Assembly: GCA_021736645.1 (NCBI GenBank)
Contig: JAIPFM010000072.1
Location: 35,115-99,114, forward strand
Length of the DNA: 64,000 nucleotides
Direction of reading: 5' to 3'
DNA from: Phycisphaerae bacterium
GTDB taxonomy: Bacteria; Planctomycetota; Phycisphaerae; Sedimentisphaerales; Anaerobacaceae
The translations under genes were made by a program, and so were the position numbers. A model generated the notes under the pieces. The model ran no database searches. It saw only the letters and a list, made by a program, of their open reading frames with translations, and had not been told where the DNA came from. Shown here piece by piece: positions 34,684 to 43,394 of this stretch. Position 1 is the stretch's first letter. The number at the start of each line of letters is the position of its first letter.

Positions 34684-34712
34684 ATATGATACGTCCTCTT
34701 GCATCTTATAAT
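34684..34712 (+). promoter_or_regulatory. Possible fusA promoter (-10 TATAAT)
   Basis: TATAAT at 34707-34712 has no convincing -35 at 17 bp (ATATGA). The leader to the fusA ATG would be about 140 nt and contains a perfect CCCAATTGGG palindrome (34747-34756). Confidence 0.3.
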
Positions 34713-34856
34713 AGACGTGGGGTAGGTTGCCTTCCTTTTATGTGATCCCAATTGGGTTTTATGTGGGGGGAGCTATTTATCTCGTATCTCGGATGTTATG
34801 GTGAGTTTTTTATAAATGAATTGATGGAATTGACTATTAAGTAGATAGAGCTTGTT

Positions 34857-36956
34857 ATGGAAAAGATTCGTAATTTACGCAATATTGGAATTTCGGCCCA
34901 TATTGATTCGGGTAAGACCACATTGAGTGAACGCATTCTGTTCTATTCCGGACGTATTCACCGGATGCAGGAGGTGCATGGTGGCAGTGCCTCTGCAGGA
35001 GCGACCATGGACTTTATGGAGCTGGAACGTGAACGTGGGATTACCATCACCTCTGCCGCCACGCAGGTGGCGTGGAAGGATATGAGTATCAATCTGATTG
35101 ATACGCCCGGCCACGTGGACTTTACTGTGGAGGTGGAACGCTCTTTGCGCGTGCTGGACGGGGCGATCATGATTCTGTGTGCCGTGGGCGGTGTGCAGAG
35201 TCAGTCCGTGACAGTGGACCTGCAGATGAAGCGTTATCGTGTGCCGCGTATCGCGTTCATTAATAAGATGGACCGTACAGGCGCTGATCCTGAACGTGTG
35301 CGTACGGATCTGGTGGAAAAGCTCGGTCTTAATATTGTGCCCATCCAACTGAACATGGGGGCTGGTGATGATTTTGAAGGTGTGATCGATCTGATCACCA
35401 TGAAGGCCCTGACTTTTGAGGGTGAAGGCGGCATCAAGGTGGTGATCGCTCCGATCCCGGCTCAGTATGTTGAGGCCGCTCAAGAAGCCCGGCAGGAGAT
35501 GCTTGAGGCCTTGAGCATGTTTAATGACTGCCTCATGGAGATGCTTCTGGAGGACCAGCCCGTCGGTGAGTCGCTCATTCGCAAGGTCATTCGTGAAGCC
35601 ACCATCAATCGAGATATCGTGCCCATGATGATGGGGTCTGCCTTTAAGAACAAGGCGGTTCAGCCCGTGATGGATGCGGTGTGCGAGTTTCTGCCCAGCC
35701 CCATGGACCGTGCCAGTTTTGCACGCGATCATGATAATGAGGGCACTGAAATCCCCCTGGCTGCTGACCCGGATGCCCCCTTTGTTGGGATGATCTTTAA
35801 GATCGCAGACGAGACCTTTGGCCAACTGAGCTATCTGCGCGTGTATCAGGGCACGATCATCAAGGGGCAGCAGTATAGAAATGCCCGCACCAATCGTATG
35901 CAGCGCATCGGACGTATTGTGCGTATGCACGCGAATGACAGAGAAGATGTGAAGGATGCAGGACCGGGTGACATTGTGGCTCTGGTGGCAGTGGACTGTG
36001 CCAGTGGTGACACGCTGTGCGGGGACGGTGTCAATTACTCGCTTGAGAGCATCTTTGTGGCCGATCCGGTGATCAGCCTGTCTGTGATTCCTGCAAGCAG
36101 TGCCGACCAGGAACGCATGGCCAAGGCCTTGAGCCGGTTTATGAAGGAGGACCCCACGTTTCGTGTGTCCACCTGTCCTGAAACGGCAGAGACCGTGATT
36201 GCAGGTATGGGCGAACTGCACCTCGATGTGTATGTGGAGCGCATGCGACGTGAGTTCAAGGCGGAAGTCAAGGTGGGTGCCCCCAATGTGAGTTATCGTG
36301 AGGCGCCAACCGCGGAATCCGAGTTCAACTATCGGCATAAAAAACAAACAGGTGGTTCGGGCCAGTTTGCCCATGTGGTGGGGCGTTTGATTCCCTTGCC
36401 GCCGGACGCTGAAGTGACCTATGAATTCGAAGACAACATTGTAAGCGGCCGTATTCCAGGTGAGTACATTCCTGCGGTGAATAAGGGATTTCAGGCGGCC
36501 ATGAAAAAAGGCCCGCTGGCAGGATACGAGATTGTGGGCTGCAAGATGTGCCTGGATGATGGATCAGCACATTCTGTGGACTCGAGTGAAATGGCATTTC
36601 GCATTGCAGGCCGCGACGCTTTTATTGAAGCGTTCAGACGCTCGAAACCCTGTTTGCAGGAACCCATTATGACTGTGGGAATTGAAACACCCAGTGAATT
36701 CCAGGGCTCTCTGGTGGGCGACATAAATTCTCGTCGCGGCATTATTCACGAGACTGAGGCCCGTGAGAATTTCACGGTGATCAGGGCAGAGGTGCCGCTG
36801 GCCAACATGTTTGGATATGCCACGGTGATGCGTGGCTTGAGCAAGGGCATGGCGACATTTTCCATGGAAATGTCACACTATGCACGGGTACCTCAAAAAC
36901 TGGCTGAAGAGATCATCTTCAAACGCAAAGAAAAGCAGGATGCAGCGCGCAAGTAA
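34857..36956 (+). CDS. fusA: Translation elongation factor G
   Basis: GTPase that drives ribosomal translocation. G1 is AHIDSGKTT (residues 14-22), G2 RERGITI, G3 DTPGHVDFTVEVERSLRVLDG, G4 NKMDRTGAD and G5 GSAFKNKAVQP. Domain IV starts near FNYRHKKQTGGSGQFAHV, and domain V includes GDINSRRGIIHETEARENFTVIRAEVPLANMFGYATVMRGLSKG. 699 residues, normal. The P-loop reads AHIDSGKTT where the usual bacterial EF-G I has AHIDAGKTT. That Ser is a hallmark of mitochondrial EF-G1 and its spdEFG1 relatives in spirochaetes, planctomycetes and delta-proteobacteria (established knowledge), and supports a PVC origin. It is a single-gene unit, not in the str operon, and ends in a strong terminator. Confidence 0.92.
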   Translation: MEKIRNLRNIGISAHIDSGKTTLSERILFYSGRIHRMQEVHGGSASAGATMDFMELERERGITITSAATQVAWKDMSINLIDTPGHVDFTVEVERSLRVLDGAIMILCAVGGVQSQSVTVDLQMKRYRVPRIAFINKMDRTGADPERVRTDLVEKLGLNIVPIQLNMGAGDDFEGVIDLITMKALTFEGEGGIKVVIAPIPAQYVEAAQEARQEMLEALSMFNDCLMEMLLEDQPVGESLIRKVIREATINRDIVPMMMGSAFKNKAVQPVMDAVCEFLPSPMDRASFARDHDNEGTEIPLAADPDAPFVGMIFKIADETFGQLSYLRVYQGTIIKGQQYRNARTNRMQRIGRIVRMHANDREDVKDAGPGDIVALVAVDCASGDTLCGDGVNYSLESIFVADPVISLSVIPASSADQERMAKALSRFMKEDPTFRVSTCPETAETVIAGMGELHLDVYVERMRREFKAEVKVGAPNVSYREAPTAESEFNYRHKKQTGGSGQFAHVVGRLIPLPPDAEVTYEFEDNIVSGRIPGEYIPAVNKGFQAAMKKGPLAGYEIVGCKMCLDDGSAHSVDSSEMAFRIAGRDAFIEAFRRSKPCLQEPIMTVGIETPSEFQGSLVGDINSRRGIIHETEARENFTVIRAEVPLANMFGYATVMRGLSKGMATFSMEMSHYARVPQKLAEEIIFKRKEKQDAARK

Positions 36957-37007
36957 TCGTGAATCAAATCTGGCGAACCTTGGCCAGGCTGGTTATCGGA
37001 TAGTCTC

Positions 37008-37045
37008 ACGTGGGAACCCAACATCGGGTGCCCACGTTTTTTTTT
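37008..37045 (+). terminator. Intrinsic terminator of fusA
   Basis: Stem ACGTGGG…CCCACGT (37008-37014, 37031-37037) with inner ACCC…GGGT pairing, followed directly by nine Ts. Confidence 0.88.
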
Positions 37046-37057
37046 GATTTACCGGCT

Positions 37058-37288
37058 TCAGTACATGAAGCGGTTGGTGAGTTTTCGGAGCGGCCCGTAC
37101 CAGGAGCAGTCTGCACATCGAATCTGGCTGGTCTCAAGATCCTCGGGAATGGGCTCCCCTGTCTTTGCGTACACGATTGAGTTGTCTGGCATGACAAACA
37201 CAAAGTGCTCCTCCCCGGATTCTGCCTTGATATACAGCCTTCTCGATCCACACTGCGGGCACAGCATATATTTTTGTGATTCTTTCAT
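37058..37288 (-). CDS. Small zinc-ribbon-like protein
   Basis: A 76-residue protein from ATG 37288 (a GTG at 37294 is a two-codon longer alternative). Two CxxC pairs, LCPQCGSRRLYI near the N-terminus and RCADCSWYGPL near the C-terminus, are spaced as in a zinc ribbon; the middle segment EEHFVFVMPDNSIVYAKTGEPIPEDLE is polar. No family name is known to me. Conserved spacing and a position tail-to-tail with fusA argue that it is a real gene. It may be a nucleic-acid- or protein-binding adaptor. No clear ribosome site is visible. Confidence 0.6.
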   Translation of the reverse strand: MKESQKYMLCPQCGSRRLYIKAESGEEHFVFVMPDNSIVYAKTGEPIPEDLETSQIRCADCSWYGPLRKLTNRFMY

Positions 37289-37475
37289 GGGCACTATACT
37301 ACGTAAGTGTTACCCCTTTGGCAAGCACACTTAATCCTGGAAAAGGGGGTGTGTGCATCACGATTTATTGTTAGGCACAACCCGCTTGTCTTGGGGGCAT
37401 CTGCAAAGCGTGACACAGGGAAGGCCTGGGTAAAATGGGTGGACCCTCCAATCGGTTTCTATCTTGTGCCAAAAT

Positions 37476-37493
37476 AAGTGAAATAAATCACGA
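37476..37493. promoter_or_regulatory. Candidate Rex operator
   Basis: GTGA-AATAAA-TCAC within AAGTGAAATAAATCACGA matches the known Rex consensus TTGTGA-N6-TCACAA in its GTGA/TCAC arms and AT-rich spacer. It lies 55 bp upstream of the rex -35 box. Autoregulation by NADH/NAD ratio is the inference. Confidence 0.5.
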
Positions 37494-37547
37494 CAAATAA
37501 ACCTAGTTGTTCCGTGGGAATTTAATGTAACGAAAGTGCCATAATAT

Positions 37548-37576
37548 GTGACAAGTAGTTGCTATAAGAATATAAA
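37548..37576 (+). promoter_or_regulatory. Sigma70-type promoter of rex
   Basis: -35 GTGACA (37548-37553), 17-bp spacer, -10 TATAAA (37571-37576); both match 5/6. An inverted pair TGTGAC (37547-37552) / GTCACA (37579-37584) brackets the promoter and could bind a regulator. The rest of the 37289-37699 gap is AT-rich and gene-free. Confidence 0.65.
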
Positions 37577-37699
37577 ATGTCACATTAAACCGATAAAATG
37601 AAACAAAATAGTTTGACGCTGTGGTCCGAATACGCTAAATTTAACCCAGAAAGTTTGTGAATGTGAACACAAGTGCAATATTTGCCGACATTAGGTATT

Positions 37700-38314
37700 A
37701 TGAGATATGCACGAATTCCAGACCAGACGATTCGACGGTTGCCGCTTTATCTGAGAGCTCTGTTCCTCATGGCGGAGCAAGGACAGACTGAAGTATCCAG
37801 CAAGGATCTGTCTGAGCACGTGGGTGTCCATGCATGGCAGGTTCGCAAGGACTTTTCGTTTTTTGGAGAATTCGGTCGTCCAGGTGTCGGATACCAGGTA
37901 TCCTGGCTAACAGATCAGATCAAAACAATCTTGCGTCTGGATTCTGAAAAAAAGGCTGTGCTCGTTGGTGTGGGTAATCTGGGTGCCGCGGTGCTGTCTT
38001 TCTCCGGTTTCAACAAATACAACTTGACGATTATCGCTGCTTTCGATGCAGATGTGAACAAAATTGGCCAGACCGTCGGTGGGGTAGAAATCAGGGATGT
38101 GGCTTGCCTTGATTCAGTCGGCGAGTTGAACGCGACACTGGCCGTTATCACTGTGCCCGGGCAAGTGGCTCAGGCGGTGGTGGACCCATTGGTGAACGTG
38201 GGGATTAGGGGCATTCTGAATTTTACGTCGTGTCGGTTAATTGTGCCCGATCAGATTAGAGTGACCAATATTGATATTGGGATGGATCTGGCCAGTTTAC
38301 CGTATTATATCTAG
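37700..38314 (+). CDS. rex: Redox-sensing transcriptional repressor Rex
   Basis: Repressor that leaves DNA when the NADH/NAD+ ratio rises. The N-terminal winged helix is RIPDQTIRRLPLYLRAL…VSSKDLSEHVGVHAWQVRKDFSFFGEFGRPGVGY; the Rossmann domain begins KKAVLVGVGNLGAAVLSF, and the C-terminal domain-swap helix is in GIRGILNFTSCRLIVPDQIRVTNIDIGMDL. ATG 37700 is taken because family members start with a short lead into IP; a GTG at 37673 would add nine residues. 204 residues, typical. It lies 119 bp upstream of the hydrogenase operon on the same strand. Rex commonly controls fermentative and hydrogen genes in anaerobes, so control of its neighbours is likely but not shown. Confidence 0.92.
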   Translation: MRYARIPDQTIRRLPLYLRALFLMAEQGQTEVSSKDLSEHVGVHAWQVRKDFSFFGEFGRPGVGYQVSWLTDQIKTILRLDSEKKAVLVGVGNLGAAVLSFSGFNKYNLTIIAAFDADVNKIGQTVGGVEIRDVACLDSVGELNATLAVITVPGQVAQAVVDPLVNVGIRGILNFTSCRLIVPDQIRVTNIDIGMDLASLPYYI

Positions 38315-38433
38315 TCGGTACTCCAGAGGGAGGAGATCGTTTGACATAGTCTGTATGGCGCAGTCAGTAACTTATGTACGCAACAAAGGTAAATGCGAAA
38401 GAGACAATCAGATTCTTGAACCGGAAAGACAAT

Positions 38434-39471
38434 ATGACTGTAAAGAAACTTGCCAAGAATGACTTTGATAGTTTCATTGATGCTATCATTCAGTCGAAAA
38501 AAGTGTATGGTCCACAGGTCAAGGGCGAAAAGTACGACTTTGCTCAATTGAACGCTGCTCAAGACCTGTGCATGGACTATGATGTGTCACTACTGCCACC
38601 CACAAAGTACTTCTTACCTGTCCGCGAAACCTTGATGACGTTTGAGGTGGGCGGTGGCTACACCAGCCAGCAGGACGAGGAACCATTTGTGCTCGTGGGC
38701 GTGCACCCGTATGACCTGGTGGCCATCAATCAGATGGATATCCTGTTCAGTCAGGACAACTACGACAGTCACTATATGACGCGTCGCAAGCATGCCACTA
38801 TTGTGGCCTGTGACGTGGTGACGCCTTCGGCCAATGTGTTTGCCTCCAGTATGGGTACCGCGGTGGTCAAGGAGGGGGCCGATGTGCTGGTCACGGATAT
38901 TGGAGATGGGTACCTCCTTGAGGCGATGACGGATAAGGGCGCGATTCTGCTGGCCAGCGCGACCCGGGCCACAGAGGCAGATGCCTCCGACATGCAGAAG
39001 CGTCAGGCGGTGAGGGATGTCAATCAGAAGTCGCTGAACAAGCACGAACTGAAATGTGACTCAGCCTATCTGCCCAAACTTTTGAGTCAGGCATATGATC
39101 ACAGTGTGTGGGAGGAAATGGCCGAGACCTGCTTTGCCTGCGGTTCCTGTAACGTGGTCTGTCCCACCTGTTACTGCTTTGACGTGAAGGACGATGTGAA
39201 CTGGGATATGGCCTCAGGCAAGCGTGAACGCTGTGTGGATGGATGCCTGTTGGACGGCTTTACCAAGGTGGCTGGTGACCATGAATTCCGCAAGGTGCAG
39301 GCCCATCGCTTCAGACACCGATTGTTCCGCAAGGCGAAATATGTGCCTGCCAAAATCGGCGGTCAGATTGCCTGCGTGGGATGTGGACGTTGCGTGAGTG
39401 CCTGCCTGCCCAATATTGCCAATCCAGTGACGATCTATAACAAGCTGCTGGATGACCTCGGAATGAGCTAA
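38434..39471 (+). CDS. hydB: [NiFe] hydrogenase (group 3b) beta subunit
   Basis: Iron-sulfur electron-transfer subunit of a cytoplasmic NAD(P)-linked [NiFe] hydrogenase. ATG 38434 has GGAAAG just upstream; a longer frame to 38374 lacks support. The N-terminal half matches the HydB/AsrA-type fold (VGVHPYDLVAINQMDILF). Two ferredoxin-like motifs are clear: CFACGSCNVVCPTCYCFD and CVGCGRCVSACLPN. 345 residues. First gene of the four-subunit set hydB-G-D-A, the same order as in Pyrococcus soluble hydrogenase I. It passes electrons between the [NiFe] subunits and the flavin subunit. TTGACA at 38341-38346 suggests a possible extra promoter, but its -10 is poor. Confidence 0.88.
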   Translation: MTVKKLAKNDFDSFIDAIIQSKKVYGPQVKGEKYDFAQLNAAQDLCMDYDVSLLPPTKYFLPVRETLMTFEVGGGYTSQQDEEPFVLVGVHPYDLVAINQMDILFSQDNYDSHYMTRRKHATIVACDVVTPSANVFASSMGTAVVKEGADVLVTDIGDGYLLEAMTDKGAILLASATRATEADASDMQKRQAVRDVNQKSLNKHELKCDSAYLPKLLSQAYDHSVWEEMAETCFACGSCNVVCPTCYCFDVKDDVNWDMASGKRERCVDGCLLDGFTKVAGDHEFRKVQAHRFRHRLFRKAKYVPAKIGGQIACVGCGRCVSACLPNIANPVTIYNKLLDDLGMS

Positions 39472-39521
39472 GATGAGTTGGCTGAAGCCATTGTGCTCGG
39501 CATTTTGTGGGAGAAATACCA

Positions 39522-40364
39522 ATGTGTGACTGTTGTACTGAAAGTAAGAAGGACATTTATCTGCCTCAAATGGCCACGGTGACAGACACCCGGCTGATGA
39601 ATGAGACGGAGATGTATTTGAAATTAACCATGGATGACGGACCGTTTGACTTCCAACCGGGTCATTTTGTGGAACTCTCTATTGCCGGGATTGGTGAGGC
39701 ACCCTTTACCATTGCCTCGTCACCCACCCAGAAGGGCGGCTTTGAGGTGGTGGTCCGGCGCATCGGCAATGTGAGCAATGCCATTCATGCGCTGAAAGCG
39801 GGCAGCAAGATCGGCGTTCGCGGACCGCTTGGAGATGGCCTGTACCCTGTCCAAGAGGCCAAGGGCAAGAATGTGTTGTTTGTGTGCGGGGGTATTGGTT
39901 TGGTGCCGCAGCGTGCCTTTATCAATTATGTTCTGGACAATCGCAGTGAGTATGGCGAGGTGGCCATTCTGATGGGGACCAAGAATTATGATCAAAGGTT
40001 CTTCCAGGAAGAACTGGCGGGCTGGGCCAATCGCGATGACATCACCTTCGTGGAAACACTGGATACCGGGGACCCGCGGTGGGAAGGTCGTGTGGGTGTG
40101 GTCACGACATTGATTGAGGGCGTCAAGGACCTGCTGGGCAATGCCGTGGTGCCGGTGTGCGGCCCACCCATCATGTACAAGTTTGTGCTGATGACTCTGG
40201 AAGAGTACCACGTTCCCCACGATAGAATTTACCTGAATCTGGAACGCAAGATGAAGTGCGGCGTGGGCAAGTGCGGCCATTGCCAGATCAATGATCTGTA
40301 TTGCTGCATGGATGGTCCTGTGTTGAAGTATTCTGATTTGGCCGCAGTGCCGGAGGCGATCTAA
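39522..40364 (+). CDS. hydG: [NiFe] hydrogenase (group 3b) gamma subunit, FAD/NAD(P)-binding
   Basis: Flavin subunit of the hydrogenase; it reduces or oxidises NAD(P). It belongs to the ferredoxin-NADP reductase superfamily: FAD-binding LQPGHFVEL-type barrel (FDFQPGHFVELSIAGIGEAPFTIAS), NAD(P)-binding NVLFVCGGIGLVPQRAFI and GPPIMYKFVLMTL, and a C-terminal [2Fe-2S] motif in LERKMKCGVGKCGHC with a later CCMDGPV. 280 residues from ATG 39522, with GGGAG upstream. The N-terminal CDCC pair is unusual but outside the core. It begins 50 bp after hydB and ends one base before the small subunit gene, so the four genes form one operon. Confidence 0.88.
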   Translation: MCDCCTESKKDIYLPQMATVTDTRLMNETEMYLKLTMDDGPFDFQPGHFVELSIAGIGEAPFTIASSPTQKGGFEVVVRRIGNVSNAIHALKAGSKIGVRGPLGDGLYPVQEAKGKNVLFVCGGIGLVPQRAFINYVLDNRSEYGEVAILMGTKNYDQRFFQEELAGWANRDDITFVETLDTGDPRWEGRVGVVTTLIEGVKDLLGNAVVPVCGPPIMYKFVLMTLEEYHVPHDRIYLNLERKMKCGVGKCGHCQINDLYCCMDGPVLKYSDLAAVPEAI

Positions 40365-40365
40365 C

Positions 40366-41115
40366 ATGAGTAAACCAAGAATTGCGGTTTTCGATTTTGC
40401 ATGCTGCGAAGGCTGTCAGTTGCAGATCGTGAACCTGGAAGAAGAAATCCTGGACCTGCTGGCTGGAGCCGATGTGGTAGAATGGCGTGAAGCCATGAGC
40501 GAGCAGAGTGACGAGTATGATATTGCCATCATCGAAGGGTCGATTACCCGGCCTGAAGATGAGGCACGCATCAAAGAGATCCGCAGTCGGGCCAAGGTGC
40601 TGATTGCTCTGGGTGCCTGCGCCACCATTGGCGGTATCAATAAGCTCAAAAACAATTTTGACCTGGATGAGGTCAAGACCTGTGTGTATGGGGCCGATGC
40701 CGGCAAGCCTCACCTGGCCACGGCCATGACCAAGGCTGTGGATGAAGTCGTGACCGTGGACTTCAAGGTGGAAGGCTGTCCCATCGACAGAAAGGAATTT
40801 ACCTATATTGTGCGGTGTCTGCTCCTGGGCAAAACACCGGAGATCCCTGTGTATCCCGTGTGTGTGGAATGCAAAGCCAATGGCAATCCATGTCTGTGGG
40901 ATCAGGGAGAAGTGTGTCTTGGGCCGATTATCAAGGCCGGGTGCGGTGCGCGGTGTCCTTCCAATAGCCATCGATGCTTTGGATGTCGGGGCTATGTGGA
41001 CAATCCCAATGTGAATGCCGCCAAAGACGTGATCGAGAAATACAACCTTGATATCGACACGCTGAAGTTAAAAATGTCGCTCTTTGGGAGCCAGCAGGAG
41101 CCTACAGTATCATGA
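40366..41115 (+). CDS. hydD: [NiFe] hydrogenase small (delta) subunit
   Basis: Small subunit carrying the proximal and further [4Fe-4S] clusters that take electrons from the [NiFe] site. The proximal-cluster start FDFACCEGCQLQIVNLEEE is intact. Further cysteines at IALGACATIGG, VEGCPIDR, CVECKANGNPCLWDQGEVCLGPIIKAGCGARCPSNSHRCFGCRG account for the remaining clusters. No twin-arginine signal is present, which confirms a cytoplasmic group 3 enzyme rather than a periplasmic uptake hydrogenase. 249 residues. Its stop overlaps the start of the large-subunit gene by ATGA, ensuring matched synthesis. Confidence 0.9.
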   Translation: MSKPRIAVFDFACCEGCQLQIVNLEEEILDLLAGADVVEWREAMSEQSDEYDIAIIEGSITRPEDEARIKEIRSRAKVLIALGACATIGGINKLKNNFDLDEVKTCVYGADAGKPHLATAMTKAVDEVVTVDFKVEGCPIDRKEFTYIVRCLLLGKTPEIPVYPVCVECKANGNPCLWDQGEVCLGPIIKAGCGARCPSNSHRCFGCRGYVDNPNVNAAKDVIEKYNLDIDTLKLKMSLFGSQQEPTVS

Positions 41116-42413
41116 GTAACTCAGTCAATATTAATGTACATCATGTGACCCGCGTTGAAGGTCACGGCAACATTGTGGTCAATGCGACCAATGGCAGCGT
41201 CGAGAAGATTGAATGGCAGGTGCCTGAAGCCCCGCGTTTTTATGAGGCCATGGTCAGGGGCCAGAGCTACAAGGATATCCAGACGATCGTCAGTCGCATC
41301 TGTGGTATCTGCTCGATCACGCACTCCCTGGCATCCACCAAGGCCGTGGAAAATGCCATGGGCATTGAAGTCTCCGAGCAGGCAGACAAGATGCGAGTCC
41401 TGATGCACTACTCTGAATACCTCCAGAGTCACGTGCTGCACATCGGGTATCTGGCCGTGCCGGACTTCTTTGGTGAGAAATCCGTGGTGCCCCTGGTGGG
41501 CAAGGCCCCGGATGCTGTCAAGACCGTGATCAAACTGCACAGACTGGCCAACGACTGGTCAGACCTGATCGCCGGCCGAACCACCCACCCTGTGACACTC
41601 ATTCCAGGGGGCATGACCCGATTCCCCACAGAACAGCAATTGCGTGACCAGCAGCAGAAGCTCAAGGAGTGTGTGCCGGATCTGAAGGCCGTGCTGGACG
41701 TGGTCCTGAGTGTGGCGGGCAACATCCCCGCATTTGAACGCGAGACTGAGTACGTGTCTCTCAAAAAGGACGGCATGTACACCTTCTATCATGGCGAGAT
41801 CACCTCCACGGACTATGACGGGACAGTGGCCATCAATGATTGGAAGACCGTGGCCAATGAATGGGTTCCTGATCAATCCACCGCCAAATGGTGCAGGTGG
41901 AATCGACCCTCTTATATGGTCGGGGCGTTGGCTCGCTTCAACAACCAGGCTGAGTATCTCAGTCCGCTGGCCCAGGATGTGGCCAAGGCTGTGGGCCTGG
42001 CCAAGGGCAATGCCAATCCATACATGATTACCATTGCCCAGCTCGTGGAAGCCGTGCATGTGGTGGAAACCAGTATCCAGATGATCGACGAGCTGCTCAC
42101 GGCAGGCATCAAGCCGGAAAAGATCGTGACCAGCCCCAGGGCCGGCAAGGCGAGCGGTTGTGTGGAAGCACCGCGCGGCATCCTCTTTCATGAGTATGAG
42201 TTTGACAAGGCGGGCAAGTGCGTGAGCGCAGATATCTGTATCCCCACGGGTCAGAACCACGCCAGTATCCAGCACGACTTTGAGAAGCTCGTGCCGGAAA
42301 TTCTGGATGAAGGGCAGGATGCCATCCGTCAGAAACTTGAAATGCTGGTGCGTGCCTACGATCCCTGTATTTCCTGTTCTACCCATATGCTCGACGTTGA
42401 ATTTGTCCAATAG
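41112..42413 (+). CDS. hydA: [NiFe] hydrogenase large (alpha) catalytic subunit, group 3b
   Basis: Catalytic subunit that holds the [NiFe](CN)2CO centre. The four metal-ligand cysteines are in the L1 motif RICGICSITHS and the L2 motif DPCISCSTHMLDVEFVQ. The L2 form DPCxxCxxH and the operon partners place it in group 3b (NADP-coupled, bidirectional, often called sulfhydrogenase). The last eight residues after the L2 His form a short tail that the endopeptidase encoded just downstream would remove after nickel insertion. 433 residues, normal. Predicted reaction: reversible H2 oxidation with NAD(P)+. The enzyme would balance reductant during fermentation. The hyp accessory genes are not in the window. 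Confidence 0.93.
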   Translation: MSNSVNINVHHVTRVEGHGNIVVNATNGSVEKIEWQVPEAPRFYEAMVRGQSYKDIQTIVSRICGICSITHSLASTKAVENAMGIEVSEQADKMRVLMHYSEYLQSHVLHIGYLAVPDFFGEKSVVPLVGKAPDAVKTVIKLHRLANDWSDLIAGRTTHPVTLIPGGMTRFPTEQQLRDQQQKLKECVPDLKAVLDVVLSVAGNIPAFERETEYVSLKKDGMYTFYHGEITSTDYDGTVAINDWKTVANEWVPDQSTAKWCRWNRPSYMVGALARFNNQAEYLSPLAQDVAKAVGLAKGNANPYMITIAQLVEAVHVVETSIQMIDELLTAGIKPEKIVTSPRAGKASGCVEAPRGILFHEYEFDKAGKCVSADICIPTGQNHASIQHDFEKLVPEILDEGQDAIRQKLEMLVRAYDPCISCSTHMLDVEFVQ

Positions 42414-42435
42414 TGGGATAGTGAGATTGCAACCC

Positions 42436-42927
42436 ATGAGTGATCAGAAAAAGACAGCCGTGCTGGGCCTGGGCAATCCCATCATGTCCGATGAAGGCAT
42501 TGGACCGGCCATTGTACAACGGTTCAAGGACCAGGCCGGACACGACACCTCCATCGAATTCGTGGATGTGGGGACTGGCGGGTTTTCCCTGTTGTATCAC
42601 CTGGAAGGCGTGGACAAGGCGGTTTTTGTGGACTGTGCCCTCATGGGCGAGTCCCCGGGCACGATTCGCAGATTTACCTGTGATCAGGTCCAGACTGTGA
42701 AGCGACTCTCGCATTTTTCCCTGCATGAAGGCGATCTGTTGACCTTGATTGACAAGGCCAAAGAACTGGGCCAATGCCCTGCAGACATCGTCCTCTTCGG
42801 GATTGAGCCGAGGGTGGTAGACTTTGGTCTGTGCCTGACAGAAGCCCTGTCCAGTCAGATGGATCACTACGTGGCACTGATTGATGAAGAACTCAAACAG
42901 TCCAAACAACAAAGCTCTATGTGCTAG
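42436..42927 (+). CDS. Hydrogenase maturation endopeptidase
   Basis: Protease that trims the C-terminal tail of the large subunit once nickel is inserted. The family motif is GLGNPIMSDEGIGPAIVQRF (the Glu and a later Asp and His bind Ni), followed by DVGTGGFSLLYHLEGVDKAVFVDCALMG and FSLHEGDLLTLIDKAKELG, with His in the expected place. FGIEPRVVDFGLCLTEAL is the C-terminal family signature. 163 residues from ATG 42436. It lies 22 bp after hydA, as is usual for hydrogenase operons. The gene name varies (hyaD/hycI/hoxW) and cannot be chosen safely. Confidence 0.9.
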   Translation: MSDQKKTAVLGLGNPIMSDEGIGPAIVQRFKDQAGHDTSIEFVDVGTGGFSLLYHLEGVDKAVFVDCALMGESPGTIRRFTCDQVQTVKRLSHFSLHEGDLLTLIDKAKELGQCPADIVLFGIEPRVVDFGLCLTEALSSQMDHYVALIDEELKQSKQQSSMC

Positions 42928-42955
42928 GCTCAGGCACTGGAGCCCAAGATAACAC

Positions 42956-42979
42956 GCGGACCCGTCAAAACGGGTCCGC
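42956..42979 (+). terminator. Hairpin between the hydrogenase operon and regulator genes
   Basis: Perfect 10-bp stem GCGGACCCGT / ACGGGTCCGC with CAAA loop, followed by AGAAAAGGAGAG, which is the ribosome site of the response regulator. With no T tract it may be a weak terminator, mRNA-stability element or translational control hairpin. A smaller GGCTC…GAGCC hairpin precedes it at about 42927-42944. Confidence 0.5.
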
Positions 42980-42994
42980 AGAAAAGGAGAGATC

Positions 42995-43390
42995 ATGGCA
43001 AAAGGAAAAGTTTTGATTGTGGACGATGATGTGGATATTGTAGAAGCCATGAAAGTCGTTTTATCCAGTAAGGGTTATCAGGTTTCCAGTGCGCAGGACA
43101 GTTCTGTGGCCCAGGCATGCCTGGAAAAGGACCTGCCCGATGTGATTATCCTGGATGTGATGATGCGAAGTCCGCAAGAAGGATTTGGATTCGCCAGGTG
43201 GCTCCATCAGCATGACACCTTCAAGACGATCCCTGTGCTCATGCTGAGTGGGGTGAAGGGCGAAACCGGCATAGATTTCAAGTCTGAGGCTGGAGATGAG
43301 GCCTGGTTGCCAGTGGCGGCTTTCCTGGACAAACCTGTGAAGCCGGACGTGCTGGTCGAAAAGGTCGCATCGCTTATCAAGAGTTCTTGA
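42995..43390 (+). CDS. Receiver-only response regulator
   Basis: A 131-residue stand-alone receiver domain. Acidic pocket VLIVDDDVDIV, phosphoacceptor D54 in VIILDVMM, a T/S-type switch residue in PVLMLSGVKG, and the Lys in AAFLDKPVKP are all visible. No output domain follows, so it would act by protein contact, like CheY or Spo0F, or relay phosphate to another protein. The loop FKSEAGDEAWLPVAA before the Lys is somewhat longer than usual. It lies four bases before the histidine kinase gene, so the two are an obvious pair, and 67 bp after the hydrogenase protease gene. Confidence 0.9.
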   Translation: MAKGKVLIVDDDVDIVEAMKVVLSSKGYQVSSAQDSSVAQACLEKDLPDVIILDVMMRSPQEGFGFARWLHQHDTFKTIPVLMLSGVKGETGIDFKSEAGDEAWLPVAAFLDKPVKPDVLVEKVASLIKSS

Positions 43391-43394
43391 TCCG

